64,000 nucleotides of DNA, taken from contig CAZHCW010000012.1 of NCBI GenBank assembly GCA_964531325.1, positions 62,001 to 126,000 of the forward strand. Reading direction: 5' to 3'. The DNA is from UTCHB3 sp964531325. Its GTDB lineage: Bacteria; Bacteroidota; Ignavibacteria; Ignavibacteriales; Ignavibacteriaceae. A program made the position numbers and the translations under genes. Below the pieces are notes generated by a model. The model had not been told where the DNA came from. It did not search any database and saw nothing but the letters and a program-made list of their open reading frames with translations. Positions 16,541 to 25,896 of this stretch are shown here, in pieces (within the stretch, counting starts at the first letter, position 1; each line of letters starts with the position of its first letter).

Positions 16541-19348
16541 TTGTTTCAAGATAAGATTACAGTAAAAGGCGCCCGCGAACACAACCTTAAAAACATCGAC
16601 ATAGAAATCCCCCGAAATTCGTTTACCGTTATAACCGGACTCTCCGGATCAGGTAAATCGTCTTTGGCATTTGATACCATATATGCAGAAGGTCAGCGGC
16701 GATACATCGAGTGTCTATCACCCTATGCTCGGCAATTCCTCGACATGCTCGAAAAACCGGATGTTGATTTGATTGAGGGATTAAGCCCTGCAATTTCAAT
16801 TGAACAAAAAGTAACATCGGGCAATCCAAGGTCAACTGTTGGTACTGTTACGGAAATTTATGATTATCTCAGACTGCTTTATGCTCGACTTGGAGTAATA
16901 AATTGTTATAACTGTGGCTCTCCTGTTCAGAAACAAAATCCCGGACAGATTCTTGAAAAAATAGCAAGGGAATTCATCGGCAAAAAGATTTCCATTTTTG
17001 CACCTGTCATCAGAGGGAGAAAAGGGCATTACAGAGAACTTTTTGAGGATACTGCAAAAGATGGTTTCCTGAAAGTTAGAGTTGATGGCGAGTTAAAAGA
17101 GATTGAAAAAGGTTTACAAGTAGATCGTTATAAGATTCATAATATTGATATTATGGTTGACCGGTTTATTGTAAAGGAGGAGGTGGGGGAAAGACTGCAG
17201 GCATCAGTTGATGTTGCACTCAATTATGGCAATGGTGTGATGATGGTAAATGATGGAAAGGTCGATCACCTTTTCAGTCGCCACCTGAGTTGTCCTTCAT
17301 GTGGAATTGGTTATCAGGATCTTGCGCCGAACTCATTTTCGTTTAACTCCAATTTTGGTGCTTGTCCCGACTGCGACGGTTTGGGAGAGAAAAAGGAATT
17401 TGATCTGAATTTGATCATCCCCGACTGGAACAAATCAATAAATGAAGAGGGAATTGCGGCACTTGGGAAACCCCGTTCGATTTATATTTTTAATCAACTT
17501 GAGACCATTTCAAAGAAGTTTGGATTTACTTTCGATACTCCATTAAAAGATCTCTCACCGGAAGCAAAAGAGATAGTTCTTAAAGGTTCAAAAGAAAAAT
17601 ATGAATTTTTTTACAGCTATGGCGGTAAAAAGGAAGTAGCATATAAACACAGATTTTCGGGTGTTTTGGGATATTTACAGAACTATTTTAATTCAACCTC
17701 TTCTGCAAAAATAAGAGAGTGGGTTGAGTCGTACATGAACATTGGTAAATGTAATTCATGTAACGGAGGCAGACTAAAAAAAGAATCACTCGCTGTTTTC
17801 TTTGGGGGTAAAAATATAAGTGAGGTAACGGCTCTTTCGATAAAAGACTGCAGAGATTTTTTCTTTGAAACAAAACTTTTTGGCAGAGACGAGATAATAG
17901 CAACCCCAATTCTTAAAGAAATCAAATCAAGATTGGAATTCCTTCTGAATGTTGGACTTGATTACCTCACACTTGGCAGAAGTGCCCGTAGTTTATCAGG
18001 CGGGGAGTCGCAGAGGATTCGATTGGCGACACAGATAGGCACACAACTCGCCGGAGTTTTATATGTTCTCGATGAACCATCTATCGGCTTACACCAAAGA
18101 GATAATGTTCGACTAATAAATTCCCTTAAAATGCTTCGTGATCTTGACAACACAATTATAGTGGTGGAACATGACAAAGAAACAATTGAGAGCTCCGACT
18201 TCCTGATAGATCTTGGACCCGCAGCAGGTGAACATGGTGGTATGGTGGTTGCAATGGGTGAAACCGCCAAACTTCTTAAAGATAAGAATTTTCAGGGGTC
18301 GTTAACTCTTGACTATCTTCAACACAGGCGTTTTGTCTCAATTCCCAAAACCAGACGCGAAGGGAATGGACAGCAGATTACCTTAAAAGGTGCAAGAGGA
18401 AATAATCTTAAATCGGTTGAATTAAATCTTCCCTTAGGCAAATTTGTTGCAGTAACCGGGGTTAGCGGTTCAGGGAAATCTTCTCTGATCAATGAGACAC
18501 TTGTAAAAATTCTGATGGTTGATATTTACAAAACGAAAGATGTACCGCTCCCTTATGATTCAGTGGAGGGATTAAAATTTGTTGATAAAGTTATAGAAGT
18601 TGATCAATCACCAATTGGCAGAACGCCGAGGTCGAATCCTGCAACTTACACAGGTCTATTTACATTTATAAGAGACCTTTTTACACAACTTCCTGAATCC
18701 AAAATGAGGGGATATGCTCCCGGTAGATTCAGTTTTAATGTTATGGGTGGCAGGTGTGAAGCATGTGGTGGCGATGGCTTAAAAAAAATTGAAATGAATT
18801 TTCTTCCCGATGTATATGTAAAATGTGATGTTTGCCATGGAAGAAGATATAATCGAGAGACGCTCGAAGTACTCTATAAAACCAAATCGATCGATGATGT
18901 GCTTGAAATGACAGTGACCGAAGCTCTCGATTTTTTTGAAGACATGCCCAGGATCAAGAGAAAAATACAATCCATCTTTGATGTTGGGTTGGGTTACATC
19001 AGACTTGGTCAACAGGCAACAACTCTTTCCGGTGGAGAGGCTCAACGGGTTAAACTGGCAACCGAACTTAGCAAAATATCCACAGGGAAAACAATTTATT
19101 TCATGGATGAACCAACCACGGGTCTTCACTTTGAGGATGTAAAAGTTTTACTTAAAGTGATAAACAAACTTGTTGACAAGGGGAACACAGTAGTTGTTGT
19201 TGAACATAATCTCGATGTTGTTAACGCTGCTGATTGGGTTATCGATTTGGGCCCCGGTGGTGGTGCCTCTGGTGGCAGGATAGTTGCTGAAGGCAGACCG
19301 GAAGAAATCAAAATGAACAAAAAGAGTATTACAGGCAAGTTTCTCTAA
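16541..19348 (+). CDS. uvrA: Excinuclease ABC subunit A
   Basis: 935 residues, normal length. It is the damage-recognition ATPase of nucleotide excision repair, acting as a dimer that loads UvrB. The start is the TTG at 16541: a stop codon lies 15 bp upstream and the protein begins directly with the family's conserved KGAREHNLKNID. Two ABC modules are present with Walker A GLSGSGKSS and GVSGSGKSS, signature LSGGESQRI and LSGGEAQRV, and Walker B DEPSIGLH and DEPTTGLH. Zinc-finger cysteine pairs are visible (CYNC, CPSC...CPDC, and CEACGGDG...CDVC). It is divergent from yigZ. A bidirectional terminator follows. Confidence 0.98.
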   Translation: MFQDKITVKGAREHNLKNIDIEIPRNSFTVITGLSGSGKSSLAFDTIYAEGQRRYIECLSPYARQFLDMLEKPDVDLIEGLSPAISIEQKVTSGNPRSTVGTVTEIYDYLRLLYARLGVINCYNCGSPVQKQNPGQILEKIAREFIGKKISIFAPVIRGRKGHYRELFEDTAKDGFLKVRVDGELKEIEKGLQVDRYKIHNIDIMVDRFIVKEEVGERLQASVDVALNYGNGVMMVNDGKVDHLFSRHLSCPSCGIGYQDLAPNSFSFNSNFGACPDCDGLGEKKEFDLNLIIPDWNKSINEEGIAALGKPRSIYIFNQLETISKKFGFTFDTPLKDLSPEAKEIVLKGSKEKYEFFYSYGGKKEVAYKHRFSGVLGYLQNYFNSTSSAKIREWVESYMNIGKCNSCNGGRLKKESLAVFFGGKNISEVTALSIKDCRDFFFETKLFGRDEIIATPILKEIKSRLEFLLNVGLDYLTLGRSARSLSGGESQRIRLATQIGTQLAGVLYVLDEPSIGLHQRDNVRLINSLKMLRDLDNTIIVVEHDKETIESSDFLIDLGPAAGEHGGMVVAMGETAKLLKDKNFQGSLTLDYLQHRRFVSIPKTRREGNGQQITLKGARGNNLKSVELNLPLGKFVAVTGVSGSGKSSLINETLVKILMVDIYKTKDVPLPYDSVEGLKFVDKVIEVDQSPIGRTPRSNPATYTGLFTFIRDLFTQLPESKMRGYAPGRFSFNVMGGRCEACGGDGLKKIEMNFLPDVYVKCDVCHGRRYNRETLEVLYKTKSIDDVLEMTVTEALDFFEDMPRIKRKIQSIFDVGLGYIRLGQQATTLSGGEAQRVKLATELSKISTGKTIYFMDEPTTGLHFEDVKVLLKVINKLVDKGNTVVVVEHNLDVVNAADWVIDLGPGGGASGGRIVAEGRPEEIKMNKKSITGKFL

Positions 19349-19378
19349 AAAAGAAGGCTGCCGAGGCAGCCTGATTTT
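19347..19378. terminator. Bidirectional terminator between uvrA and a convergent lipoprotein gene
   Basis: Stem AGGCTGC/GCAGCCT (19355-19372) with CGAG loop. Read leftward it is followed by TCTTTTTT; read rightward by GATTTTAA, which is weaker. It shares its stem with the terminators at 24063 and 49756. Confidence 0.75.
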
Positions 19379-19892
19379 AATTAAATTTTGTAGTCGTTGA
19401 GAATTTATATTCCACAGAGGCGGGCCAATTGACGCCATTGGCAATTCCGGCAGAATCAGTTGCGACGGCTGTAACCTTAAAGACCACATATCCATCCAAT
19501 GCTTTTGCTGCCCATATATCACCGGGTTTTAATGCAGTTGCACATACATCCGCCGACCATTTAGTTGTATCTATCGCAGTTATTGTAGCAAGATCGCCGG
19601 GTCCAATCCGATAGAGTTTATCATCTCTGGATCTGAACCAAATTCCGGTCATCCATCCACCACCTGTGCCATTAGGGCACCAGGCAATAGTCTCGCCGTC
19701 AATTTTATCGTTAGGTAGTGCGTTTTCAGGGTCTCCGACTTTACCCTCTGAAAAATCCACGCCAAAATGACCCATTATCATCGTTTTTGTGGATGGGGTT
19801 GCCGGGTTGGTAGGTGAAGTTTCTGATTTACATCCATTAAATGTAAAAAAGACTATCGCTACCAGAAATAGAGATGCCAGTATTACTTTCAT
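19377..19892 (-). CDS. Lipoprotein of unknown function
   Basis: 171 residues from the ATG at 19892. It opens with a lipoprotein signal (LVAIVFFTFNGC, then KSETSPTNPATP as a Pro/Thr linker). The mature domain is beta-rich and small with Trp/Gly-rich segments (GTGGGWMTGIWF) and one further Cys pair (AWCPNG, DVCATAL). It contains phrases typical of exported Bacteroidota proteins but no family I recognise. It is convergent with uvrA, sharing the terminator hairpin. The 220 bp upstream hold only the enolase terminator and no obvious promoter. Confidence 0.7.
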   Translation of the reverse strand: MKVILASLFLVAIVFFTFNGCKSETSPTNPATPSTKTMIMGHFGVDFSEGKVGDPENALPNDKIDGETIAWCPNGTGGGWMTGIWFRSRDDKLYRIGPGDLATITAIDTTKWSADVCATALKPGDIWAAKALDGYVVFKVTAVATDSAGIANGVNWPASVEYKFSTTTKFN

Positions 19893-20060
19893 AGTGTCTC
19901 TAATATTAATGAAACGATTGAGTGAATATAACACAATTAATAATTAATGTCAATAAAATTATATATTTTTTGAAATTAAAGGGTTTTTCCCTTTGGGAAA
20001 TGTGATTTATACTACAAAAAAGGGAGGGTTAAGGAGCTTAGATGGGATTTAAAACTAAGA

Positions 20061-20099
20061 AGGTGTGAGTATTATGCCGTAGCATTATAACTCACACCT
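20061..20099 (-). terminator. Long hairpin terminator after enolase
   Basis: AGGTGTGAGT and ACTCACACCT arms, extended inward by TATAATGC/GCATAATA with small imperfections, 15 bp downstream of the eno stop on the same strand. It is followed by TTCTTAGTTTT, so the U-tract is imperfect. Confidence 0.65.
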
Positions 20100-20114
20100 G
20101 TAAAAAGGAGAGAA

Positions 20115-21407
20115 TTAACCTCTGTAGTTCAGAGAATCAAGTCCTTTGTAGATTGCTGTAGTATCCAGTTCCTGTTCAATTCTAAGGAGTTGGTTATACT
20201 TTGCGATACGGTCGGTTCTGCAAGCGGAACCTGTTTTAATCTGTCCGGCATTTGTAGCAACTGCAATATCTGCAATTGTAACATCTTCAGTTTCACCACT
20301 TCTGTGTGAAATTACTGCGGTGTAACCGGCACTGCGAGCCATTTCAATGGCATTAAGTGTCTCAGTAAGAGTACCAATCTGATTCACTTTAATGAGGATC
20401 GAATTTGCACAACCAAGTTCAATTCCTTTTGCAAGGATATCAGTGTTTGTTACAAAAAGATCATCACCTACGAGCTGGATCTTATTTCCAAGAGTTTTGG
20501 TAATATTTTTCCAACCATCCCAATCATCTTCAGCAAGACCATCTTCAAGTGAAACTATTGGATATTGTCTTACCCAGTTTTCCCAATAAGCAATCATCTC
20601 ATCTGAACTGATCTCTTTTTGAGTTGATTTGAAAAATTTGTAGGTTTTCTTTTCAGGATTCCACATTTCAGTTGAAGCAGGATCGAGAGCAATGAAAAGG
20701 TCTTTGCCCGGAGTATAACCTGCTTTGGTAATTGCTTCGAGGATCACTTCTATTGCTTCATCATTTGATTTCAGGGAAGGAGCAAATCCACCTTCGTCAC
20801 CAACTGAAGTGTTATAACCTTTTTTCTTCAATACACCTCTGAGAGTATGAAACACTTCGGTACCATATCTTAAAGCCTCTTTAAAAGTTGGGGCACCAAC
20901 CGGCATAACCATAAATTCCTGGAAATCGACATTGTTGTCGGCATGTTTTCCACCATTCAGGATATTCATCATTGGTGTTGGGATAACTTTAGCATTTGTT
21001 CCACCTATGTAACGGTAGAGGGGGAGACCAAAAGCTTCTGCTGATGCTTTTGCAACGGCAAGGGAAACACCAAGTATGGCATTTGCGCCAAAATGGGATT
21101 TGTTTGGAGTTCCATCAAGTTCAATCATGTAATTGTCGATGGCAACCTGTTCTGTGGCATCCCAGCCTATTAATTCGTCAGCAAGTTCATTATTCACAAA
21201 ATCAACAGCTTTTTCTACGCCTTTTCCAAGGTATCTTGCGGAATCACCGTCTCTGAGTTCACAAGCTTCATTAGAACCTGTAGAGGCTCCGCTTGGTACG
21301 GCAGCTCTGCCGATCGCTCCGCCTTCGAGTAATACTTCTGCTTCAAGAGTTGGATTTCCTCTTGAGTCAAGTATCTCGCGGGCAATTATATCTATTATTT
21401 CAGTCAT
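20115..21407 (-). CDS. eno: Enolase
   Basis: 430 residues from the ATG at 21407, which has GGAG eight bases upstream; the longer frame would add 18 residues that read through the tRNA-side leader and is rejected. It interconverts 2-phosphoglycerate and phosphoenolpyruvate and is cytoplasmic. Signatures include DSRGNPTLEAEV, PSGASTGSNEA, MNILNGGKHADNN, the catalytic SVGDEGGFAPS, SLEDGLAEDDW, and near the C-terminus ILIKVNQIGTLTET and SHRSGETED. The tRNA-Arg gene ends 24 bp before the start codon in the same direction, so the two may share a transcript. Confidence 0.98.
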   Translation of the reverse strand: MTEIIDIIAREILDSRGNPTLEAEVLLEGGAIGRAAVPSGASTGSNEACELRDGDSARYLGKGVEKAVDFVNNELADELIGWDATEQVAIDNYMIELDGTPNKSHFGANAILGVSLAVAKASAEAFGLPLYRYIGGTNAKVIPTPMMNILNGGKHADNNVDFQEFMVMPVGAPTFKEALRYGTEVFHTLRGVLKKKGYNTSVGDEGGFAPSLKSNDEAIEVILEAITKAGYTPGKDLFIALDPASTEMWNPEKKTYKFFKSTQKEISSDEMIAYWENWVRQYPIVSLEDGLAEDDWDGWKNITKTLGNKIQLVGDDLFVTNTDILAKGIELGCANSILIKVNQIGTLTETLNAIEMARSAGYTAVISHRSGETEDVTIADIAVATNAGQIKTGSACRTDRIAKYNQLLRIEQELDTTAIYKGLDSLNYRG

Positions 21408-21431
21408 TATTTTTCTCCATTTAAAGATGGG

Positions 21432-21505
21432 TGCCCCCGGGGCGACTCGAACACCCGACAAACAGTTTAGGAAACTGCTGCTCTATCCACCTGAGCTACG
21501 GAGGC
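21432..21505 (-). tRNA. tRNA-Arg (anticodon CCT)
   Basis: 74-nt cloverleaf: acceptor GCCTCCG/CGGGGGC, D-stem GCTC/GAGC, anticodon stem GCAGT/ACTGT with loop TTCCTAA, and T-arm GGGTG-TTCGAGT-CGCCC. CCA is not encoded. It reads AGG codons. It lies 24 bp upstream of eno on the same strand. Confidence 0.95.
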
Positions 21506-21691
21506 ATTAAAAGTGATATAAAATTATTTATATCACAACAACAAATATACAAATTTGTCTCGAAAAGAGTGTCTGAACCGGGATTATTAGACAGTCTTTT
21601 TTTGCGTAACCATATCCGAAAAAATATGTAATTTAAATGTCAGGAAACTTTTCTTTCCAAGGATACATAATTTATACCAAACTGGATAAAA

Positions 21692-24040
21692 ATGCGCAAA
21701 TATTACAATTTTATTTGTCTTACAGTGATGTTAACATCTACTGTTTTATTCCCTCAGACGAGCGTACAGAACATAGTAAATCAGGTGAATCAGGACACAC
21801 TGATGAAGTTTGTAAAAGAACTTTCAGGTGTTCTCCCTGTAACTATCAGTGGTCAACCATACACAATAGTATCAAGACATAAAAATAACCCATCAAACGA
21901 CAAAGCTGCCGAATATATTCAGCAAACACTCCAGAGATATGGGATAACTACCACACTTCAGAGTTTCAGCACAACAGGAAAAAATGTTGTTGGAGTAAAG
22001 ACCGGCACACAATATCCAAATAAGAAATATATCATTTGTGCTCATTTTGATGACATGCCAACGGGATCTACTGCACCCGGAGCAGATGATAATGGAAGTG
22101 GAACGGCGGCTGTGATGGAAGCAGCAAGAATTCTTTCTCAGTACAATTTCCCATTTACCATAGTTTTTGCTCTATGGGATGAGGAAGAACAAGGCCTCAT
22201 TGGATCTGCATATTATGCAAACCAGGCATCTGCTGCCGGAGATTCAATTCTTGGTGTTGTAAACATGGATATGATAGCCTACGATGCAAATAACGATAAT
22301 AAGGCAAATCTTCATGTAAGGGCAACCGCACAGTCGATGGACCTTTACAATAAAATGGTTGAGCTAAATTTATCGTTAGGAATTGGAATCGTAACAGTTC
22401 AAAAAACACCCGGATCAACTGCAAGTGATCATGCTTCATTTTGGAGTAAAGGTTACAGTGCAATCCTGTTGATTGAAGATGATGACAATGATTTTAATGC
22501 CTACTACCACACGGTAAACGACAAATTGGACTATTTTAATCAGCCATATTTCCTTAAAATGTCAAAATTGGCGATTGGAACTTTTGCCAATTTTGCTCTA
22601 AATTTGAATTTAAAGATTGTTCACACCCCTGTTCCAACGGCTGCTTATGCTGCACCGATTATTGCTGCTGCAGACCTTCAGACAGGGCTTGATGTAGGTT
22701 CAGGAGTTGCTGCTCCACGCCTGTATTACAGAACCTCCACGGGAGGTGGAACATATTCCCAGTTTTCTGCTGTGACCGGAACCCCGGCAGGCAGATCCGG
22801 AGGACTCTATAATTTCGAAATTCCTCAGCAGGCCATGGGAACAGCAGTAGAGTATTATATTGCTGCTCAAGATGTTTCAGGAAGTATTGTTGTAACCTCC
22901 CCGATGGGTGGATCAGGAGTTAATCCTCCCGGGTCAACACCTCCTCCGTCGTTCCATCGCTTTTATGTTGCACAAACTGATGTTGTAATGTTGGATAATG
23001 CAAATTCGACAAATGACTGGACAATTTCGAGTAACTGGGGATTGAGCACTACAAAGTCGGTCTCTCCACCAACATCGTTTTCAGAATCTCCTGCGGGACA
23101 ATATGGAAACAACATTACAGCAACCATGTCTAAAACAACTGCAGTTGAACTGGGAACAGCTCTGGGTGCGGGTTTGAGTTATTCTGCTCAATGGGACCTT
23201 GAATCCGGATGGGATTATGTTCAGGTTTTGATTTCCACCAATAACGGAACCTCCTGGGCTCCACTTAGAGCTCCGGGCATGATTCTTGGGTCAGGTAGTT
23301 TTCAACCAAATGGTCAGCCATTATATAATGGAACTCAGAGCACCTGGGTGAATGAAGTCGTTGATCTTTCTGCATACACGGGTCAGAATGTAATGTTGAG
23401 ATTCCTTTTCAAGTCGGATGGTTCACAAACCAGAGATGGATTTTATGTAGATGATATTCAGATATTCAAATACACCTCAGTGCCTGTTGAGTTGATGTCA
23501 TTTAGTGCTACAGCAAATAATGATCAGGTAAATCTTGAATGGACTACAGCAACAGAAACCAATAACTACGGTTTTGATGTTGAAAAGATGAACAGCTCGG
23601 GAGAATTTAATTCGATCGGATTTGTAAAAGGAGCCGGAAACTCAATTTCACAAATGGCGTATTCATTCACAGATAAAAATCCCGGATCAGGTGTTTTATC
23701 CTACAGGTTAAAACAAACTGATTATGACGGAACTTCAACCATTTACAATGTGGTAGAAGTGGATGTTAATCCTGTGTTTAATTATTCGCTTGATCAAAAC
23801 TATCCAAATCCATTTAATCCTGTTTCAATTCTTCAATTTTCGATAGCTGATGCAGGTGCTGTTCTACTTGAGCTTTTTGATGTTCAAGGTACAAAGATTA
23901 AAACTTTGATGAACGAAACCAAACCGGCCGGCAGACATTCTTATCTGATCAACGGTTCAGGGCTTTCTTCAGGAACTTATCTTGTGAGACTGACAGCGGG
24001 TAATTTTTCTGCAACAAGGAAGATTATTCTTCTTAAGTAG
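21692..24040 (+). CDS. Secreted M28-family zinc peptidase with T9SS sorting domain
   Basis: 782 residues with a signal peptide (about 1-22). The M28 catalytic domain (about 40-305) has the di-zinc ligands in order: ICAHFDD, GADDNGSG, the Glu pair in WDEEEQGLIG, VNMDMIAYD, and the final His in YYHTVND. A middle region (about 320-560) carries beta-sandwich modules, one with the EWTTATETNNYGF motif. The last 80 residues are a type A T9SS domain with NYPNPFNP and GLSSGTYLVRL. It would be an exported aminopeptidase or general peptidase released to or held on the cell surface, with its substrate not readable. A strong terminator follows. Confidence 0.93.
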   Translation: MRKYYNFICLTVMLTSTVLFPQTSVQNIVNQVNQDTLMKFVKELSGVLPVTISGQPYTIVSRHKNNPSNDKAAEYIQQTLQRYGITTTLQSFSTTGKNVVGVKTGTQYPNKKYIICAHFDDMPTGSTAPGADDNGSGTAAVMEAARILSQYNFPFTIVFALWDEEEQGLIGSAYYANQASAAGDSILGVVNMDMIAYDANNDNKANLHVRATAQSMDLYNKMVELNLSLGIGIVTVQKTPGSTASDHASFWSKGYSAILLIEDDDNDFNAYYHTVNDKLDYFNQPYFLKMSKLAIGTFANFALNLNLKIVHTPVPTAAYAAPIIAAADLQTGLDVGSGVAAPRLYYRTSTGGGTYSQFSAVTGTPAGRSGGLYNFEIPQQAMGTAVEYYIAAQDVSGSIVVTSPMGGSGVNPPGSTPPPSFHRFYVAQTDVVMLDNANSTNDWTISSNWGLSTTKSVSPPTSFSESPAGQYGNNITATMSKTTAVELGTALGAGLSYSAQWDLESGWDYVQVLISTNNGTSWAPLRAPGMILGSGSFQPNGQPLYNGTQSTWVNEVVDLSAYTGQNVMLRFLFKSDGSQTRDGFYVDDIQIFKYTSVPVELMSFSATANNDQVNLEWTTATETNNYGFDVEKMNSSGEFNSIGFVKGAGNSISQMAYSFTDKNPGSGVLSYRLKQTDYDGTSTIYNVVEVDVNPVFNYSLDQNYPNPFNPVSILQFSIADAGAVLLELFDVQGTKIKTLMNETKPAGRHSYLINGSGLSSGTYLVRLTAGNFSATRKIILLK

Positions 24041-24062
24041 ATCAGGAACGATTTAAAATGAG

Positions 24063-24092
24063 AAAGGCTGCCGGGGAGGCAGCCTTTTTTTT
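24063..24092 (+). terminator. Terminator after the M28 peptidase gene
   Basis: Perfect 10-bp stem AAAGGCTGCC/GGCAGCCTTT, 5-nt loop, followed by a run of T. Same core stem as at 19355 and 49756. Confidence 0.88.
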
Positions 24093-24252
24093 GTATCTTG
24101 CGATACATAACCATCATCGGGTACTCATCATCATCAAACTTTTTAGCAGTAAATCAAAATCGCAAAGATTTGATAGTTATACTCTTCTGAGCCATTATTG
24201 GTTATAGAATAAGTTGTGTATATCATAAAAAATATCTTTGCTTTCATTCTGC

Positions 24253-24612
24253 TTATTCTCCATTGGCAGCCAGTTGCTTAAATCTGTTTAGTAACTCAAT
24301 TCTAAATTTGTTAAGTTCCTCTTCGCTGTAAGCTGCGTTCTGATTTCTATTTTTGTCAACTTCAAGTTGACGATCCACCGGAGCGGTAAATAATTTATCA
24401 ATAAATTCAAGTAGTCTGATTCCACATGTGTTAATTTTGGCAGCCATCTCAGTTACATTATTAACACTTTTTTCTTCCATCAACAGTTCGGAAAATCCGA
24501 GTATCCCAATCAATGGTGTGCGAAGTTCATGGCAGAGGTCGCTATTAAGACTGCTGAGCTGTGATTGTTTATCTAAACACCCGGGTTTTTCATCAGAATT
24601 ATAAACCGTCAT
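24253..24612 (-). CDS. Stand-alone HisKA (dimerisation/phosphoacceptor) protein without an ATPase domain
   Basis: 119 residues. The H-box DLCHELRTPLIGILGF (His28) and the following helix form a full DHp hairpin, but the HATPase_c domain that should follow is absent; the stop comes after a short charged helix (EEELNKFRIELLNRFKQLA). No frameshifted ATPase remnant is visible in the 210 bp downstream. Without an ATPase it cannot autophosphorylate, so it may act as a phosphotransfer (HPt-like) protein, be phosphorylated by another kinase, or be a dominant-negative dimer partner (all inference). It lies about 110 bp downstream of the REC-only gene in the same direction, within a leftward signalling group. 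Confidence 0.75.
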   Translation of the reverse strand: MTVYNSDEKPGCLDKQSQLSSLNSDLCHELRTPLIGILGFSELLMEEKSVNNVTEMAAKINTCGIRLLEFIDKLFTAPVDRQLEVDKNRNQNAAYSEEELNKFRIELLNRFKQLAANGE

Positions 24613-24722
24613 TGCATACTCCTAAAATTCTCATATGCAATTTATTCATTCCTACAACCGCAGATTATAGTAATTTATTGATTTTTAAGTAGAATATAAA
24701 TTATGATCGTGTCGTAACAGTT

Positions 24723-25088
24723 CTACATAAAGGCAAAATTATTTTTTGCCAACCCGATCAGCAAGTCAAATTCTTCTGTTTTATCAAAAAAATATGATGC
24801 ACCGAGCGACAATGCTCTTTCCCTGAATTTCTTAAGTCCAAAATTGGAGAGGACAATAATCATCGGTTTGGGCTCCAACTGTGAAGCTTTCTCGATAATC
24901 TCAAAACCACTTCCATCAGGCAGTCTCAGATCAACGATCAAAACCGACGGAACTTCCGTTTCGAGGCAGTCCAAAGCTTCATTACAAGAGGCTGCTTGCC
25001 GAAAAGTGTTAAGTGCCGACTCCTGAACGAGCAATCTAAGGATATTGTGCCTCACATTCTCAGCATCATCAACAATTAGAATATTCAT
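24723..25088 (-). CDS. Single-domain response regulator (REC only)
   Basis: 121 residues from the ATG at 25088 (an upstream TTG is in frame but adds only one residue). It is a complete receiver: acidic pair in ILIVDDAEN, phospho-acceptor Asp53 in LIVDLRLPDGSG, Ser in the switch strand IVLSNFG, and Lys in FFDKTEE. There is no output domain, so like CheY or Spo0F it would act by binding a partner or relaying phosphate. Upstream lies the LuxR-type regulator and its kinase; downstream the HisKA-only protein. The four could form a branched relay, but the 100-bp gaps mean cotranscription is not certain. Confidence 0.88.
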   Translation of the reverse strand: MNILIVDDAENVRHNILRLLVQESALNTFRQAASCNEALDCLETEVPSVLIVDLRLPDGSGFEIIEKASQLEPKPMIIVLSNFGLKKFRERALSLGASYFFDKTEEFDLLIGLAKNNFAFM

Positions 25089-25188
25089 CAATATTTCACT
25101 TAAATAAACTGTTCAAAATTAAACAGAAAGAATAGATGGAGATATAGGAATTTCTTGATAATAGTTGTAAGAATATTACGACAGCGGG

Positions 25189-25821
25189 TCAGTCAATCAG
25201 GTGGTTCTCGAGGACATAGAGAATAAGTTCAGCATTATTGGAGAGTTTCAGTTTATCAAGTATCCTGCTTCTATATGTTCCGACAGTGCTTACACTTATA
25301 TTGAGTTCTTCACCAATTTCAGTTAGTGCTTTACCCTGAGCAATATATCTGAGGATTTCGAACTCACGATCAGAGAGTATTTCGTGTGGAAGTTTGTTTT
25401 TTGCCAGTTCGAGACCGCCGGCAAGCTTTTCGGCAAGGCTCTCGCTAAGATATCTCCTGCCCGAAGCAATTTTTTTGATGGCGAGGATAATATCGTCACC
25501 GGCGCTTTCTTTTGTAAGGTAACCATAAGCCCCGGCTTTCAGCGACCGAATTGCAAACCTCTCTTCCGGGTGCATACTCAAAATAAGTACTTTCGCAGAA
25601 GGATCCATCGCCTTCACTTCCTTAAGAATCTCCAAACCACTTTTTTGTGGCAGAGTAATGTCGAGGATTAAAATGTCATAATCTCCATCTTTCGTGGCTC
25701 TTAATATCTCAACCGGATCGGCAGATTCGCCAATCACTCTAATGTCGGGTTCTATATTAATTAGCCGCTTTAGTCCTTCTCTTATCAGGATATGGTCGTC
25801 GGCAAGAAAAATTTTGATCAT
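25189..25821 (-). CDS. NarL/LuxR-type response regulator
   Basis: 210 residues: a receiver (1-120) with Asp54 in ILILDITLPQKSG and Lys in YLTKESA, and a C-terminal LuxR HTH (about 145-205) with LSDREFEILRYIAQGK and ISVSTVGTYRSRILDKL. It lies 75 bp downstream of the HisKA_3 kinase in the same direction, the usual arrangement of a cognate pair, so phosphorylation by that kinase is expected. Target genes cannot be read from the window. Confidence 0.95.
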   Translation of the reverse strand: MIKIFLADDHILIREGLKRLINIEPDIRVIGESADPVEILRATKDGDYDILILDITLPQKSGLEILKEVKAMDPSAKVLILSMHPEERFAIRSLKAGAYGYLTKESAGDDIILAIKKIASGRRYLSESLAEKLAGGLELAKNKLPHEILSDREFEILRYIAQGKALTEIGEELNISVSTVGTYRSRILDKLKLSNNAELILYVLENHLID

Positions 25822-25896
25822 GTATTTATGGATTAAAGATTTTATAAGTTATTGAATCAAATATTAAACAATTTGACATTAAGAAACAATACAGAG

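Noticed and set aside
16469..16582. N-terminal extension of yigZ
   Set aside because: The extra 38 residues overlap the uvrA start on the other strand and precede a good ATG at the family's normal beginning.
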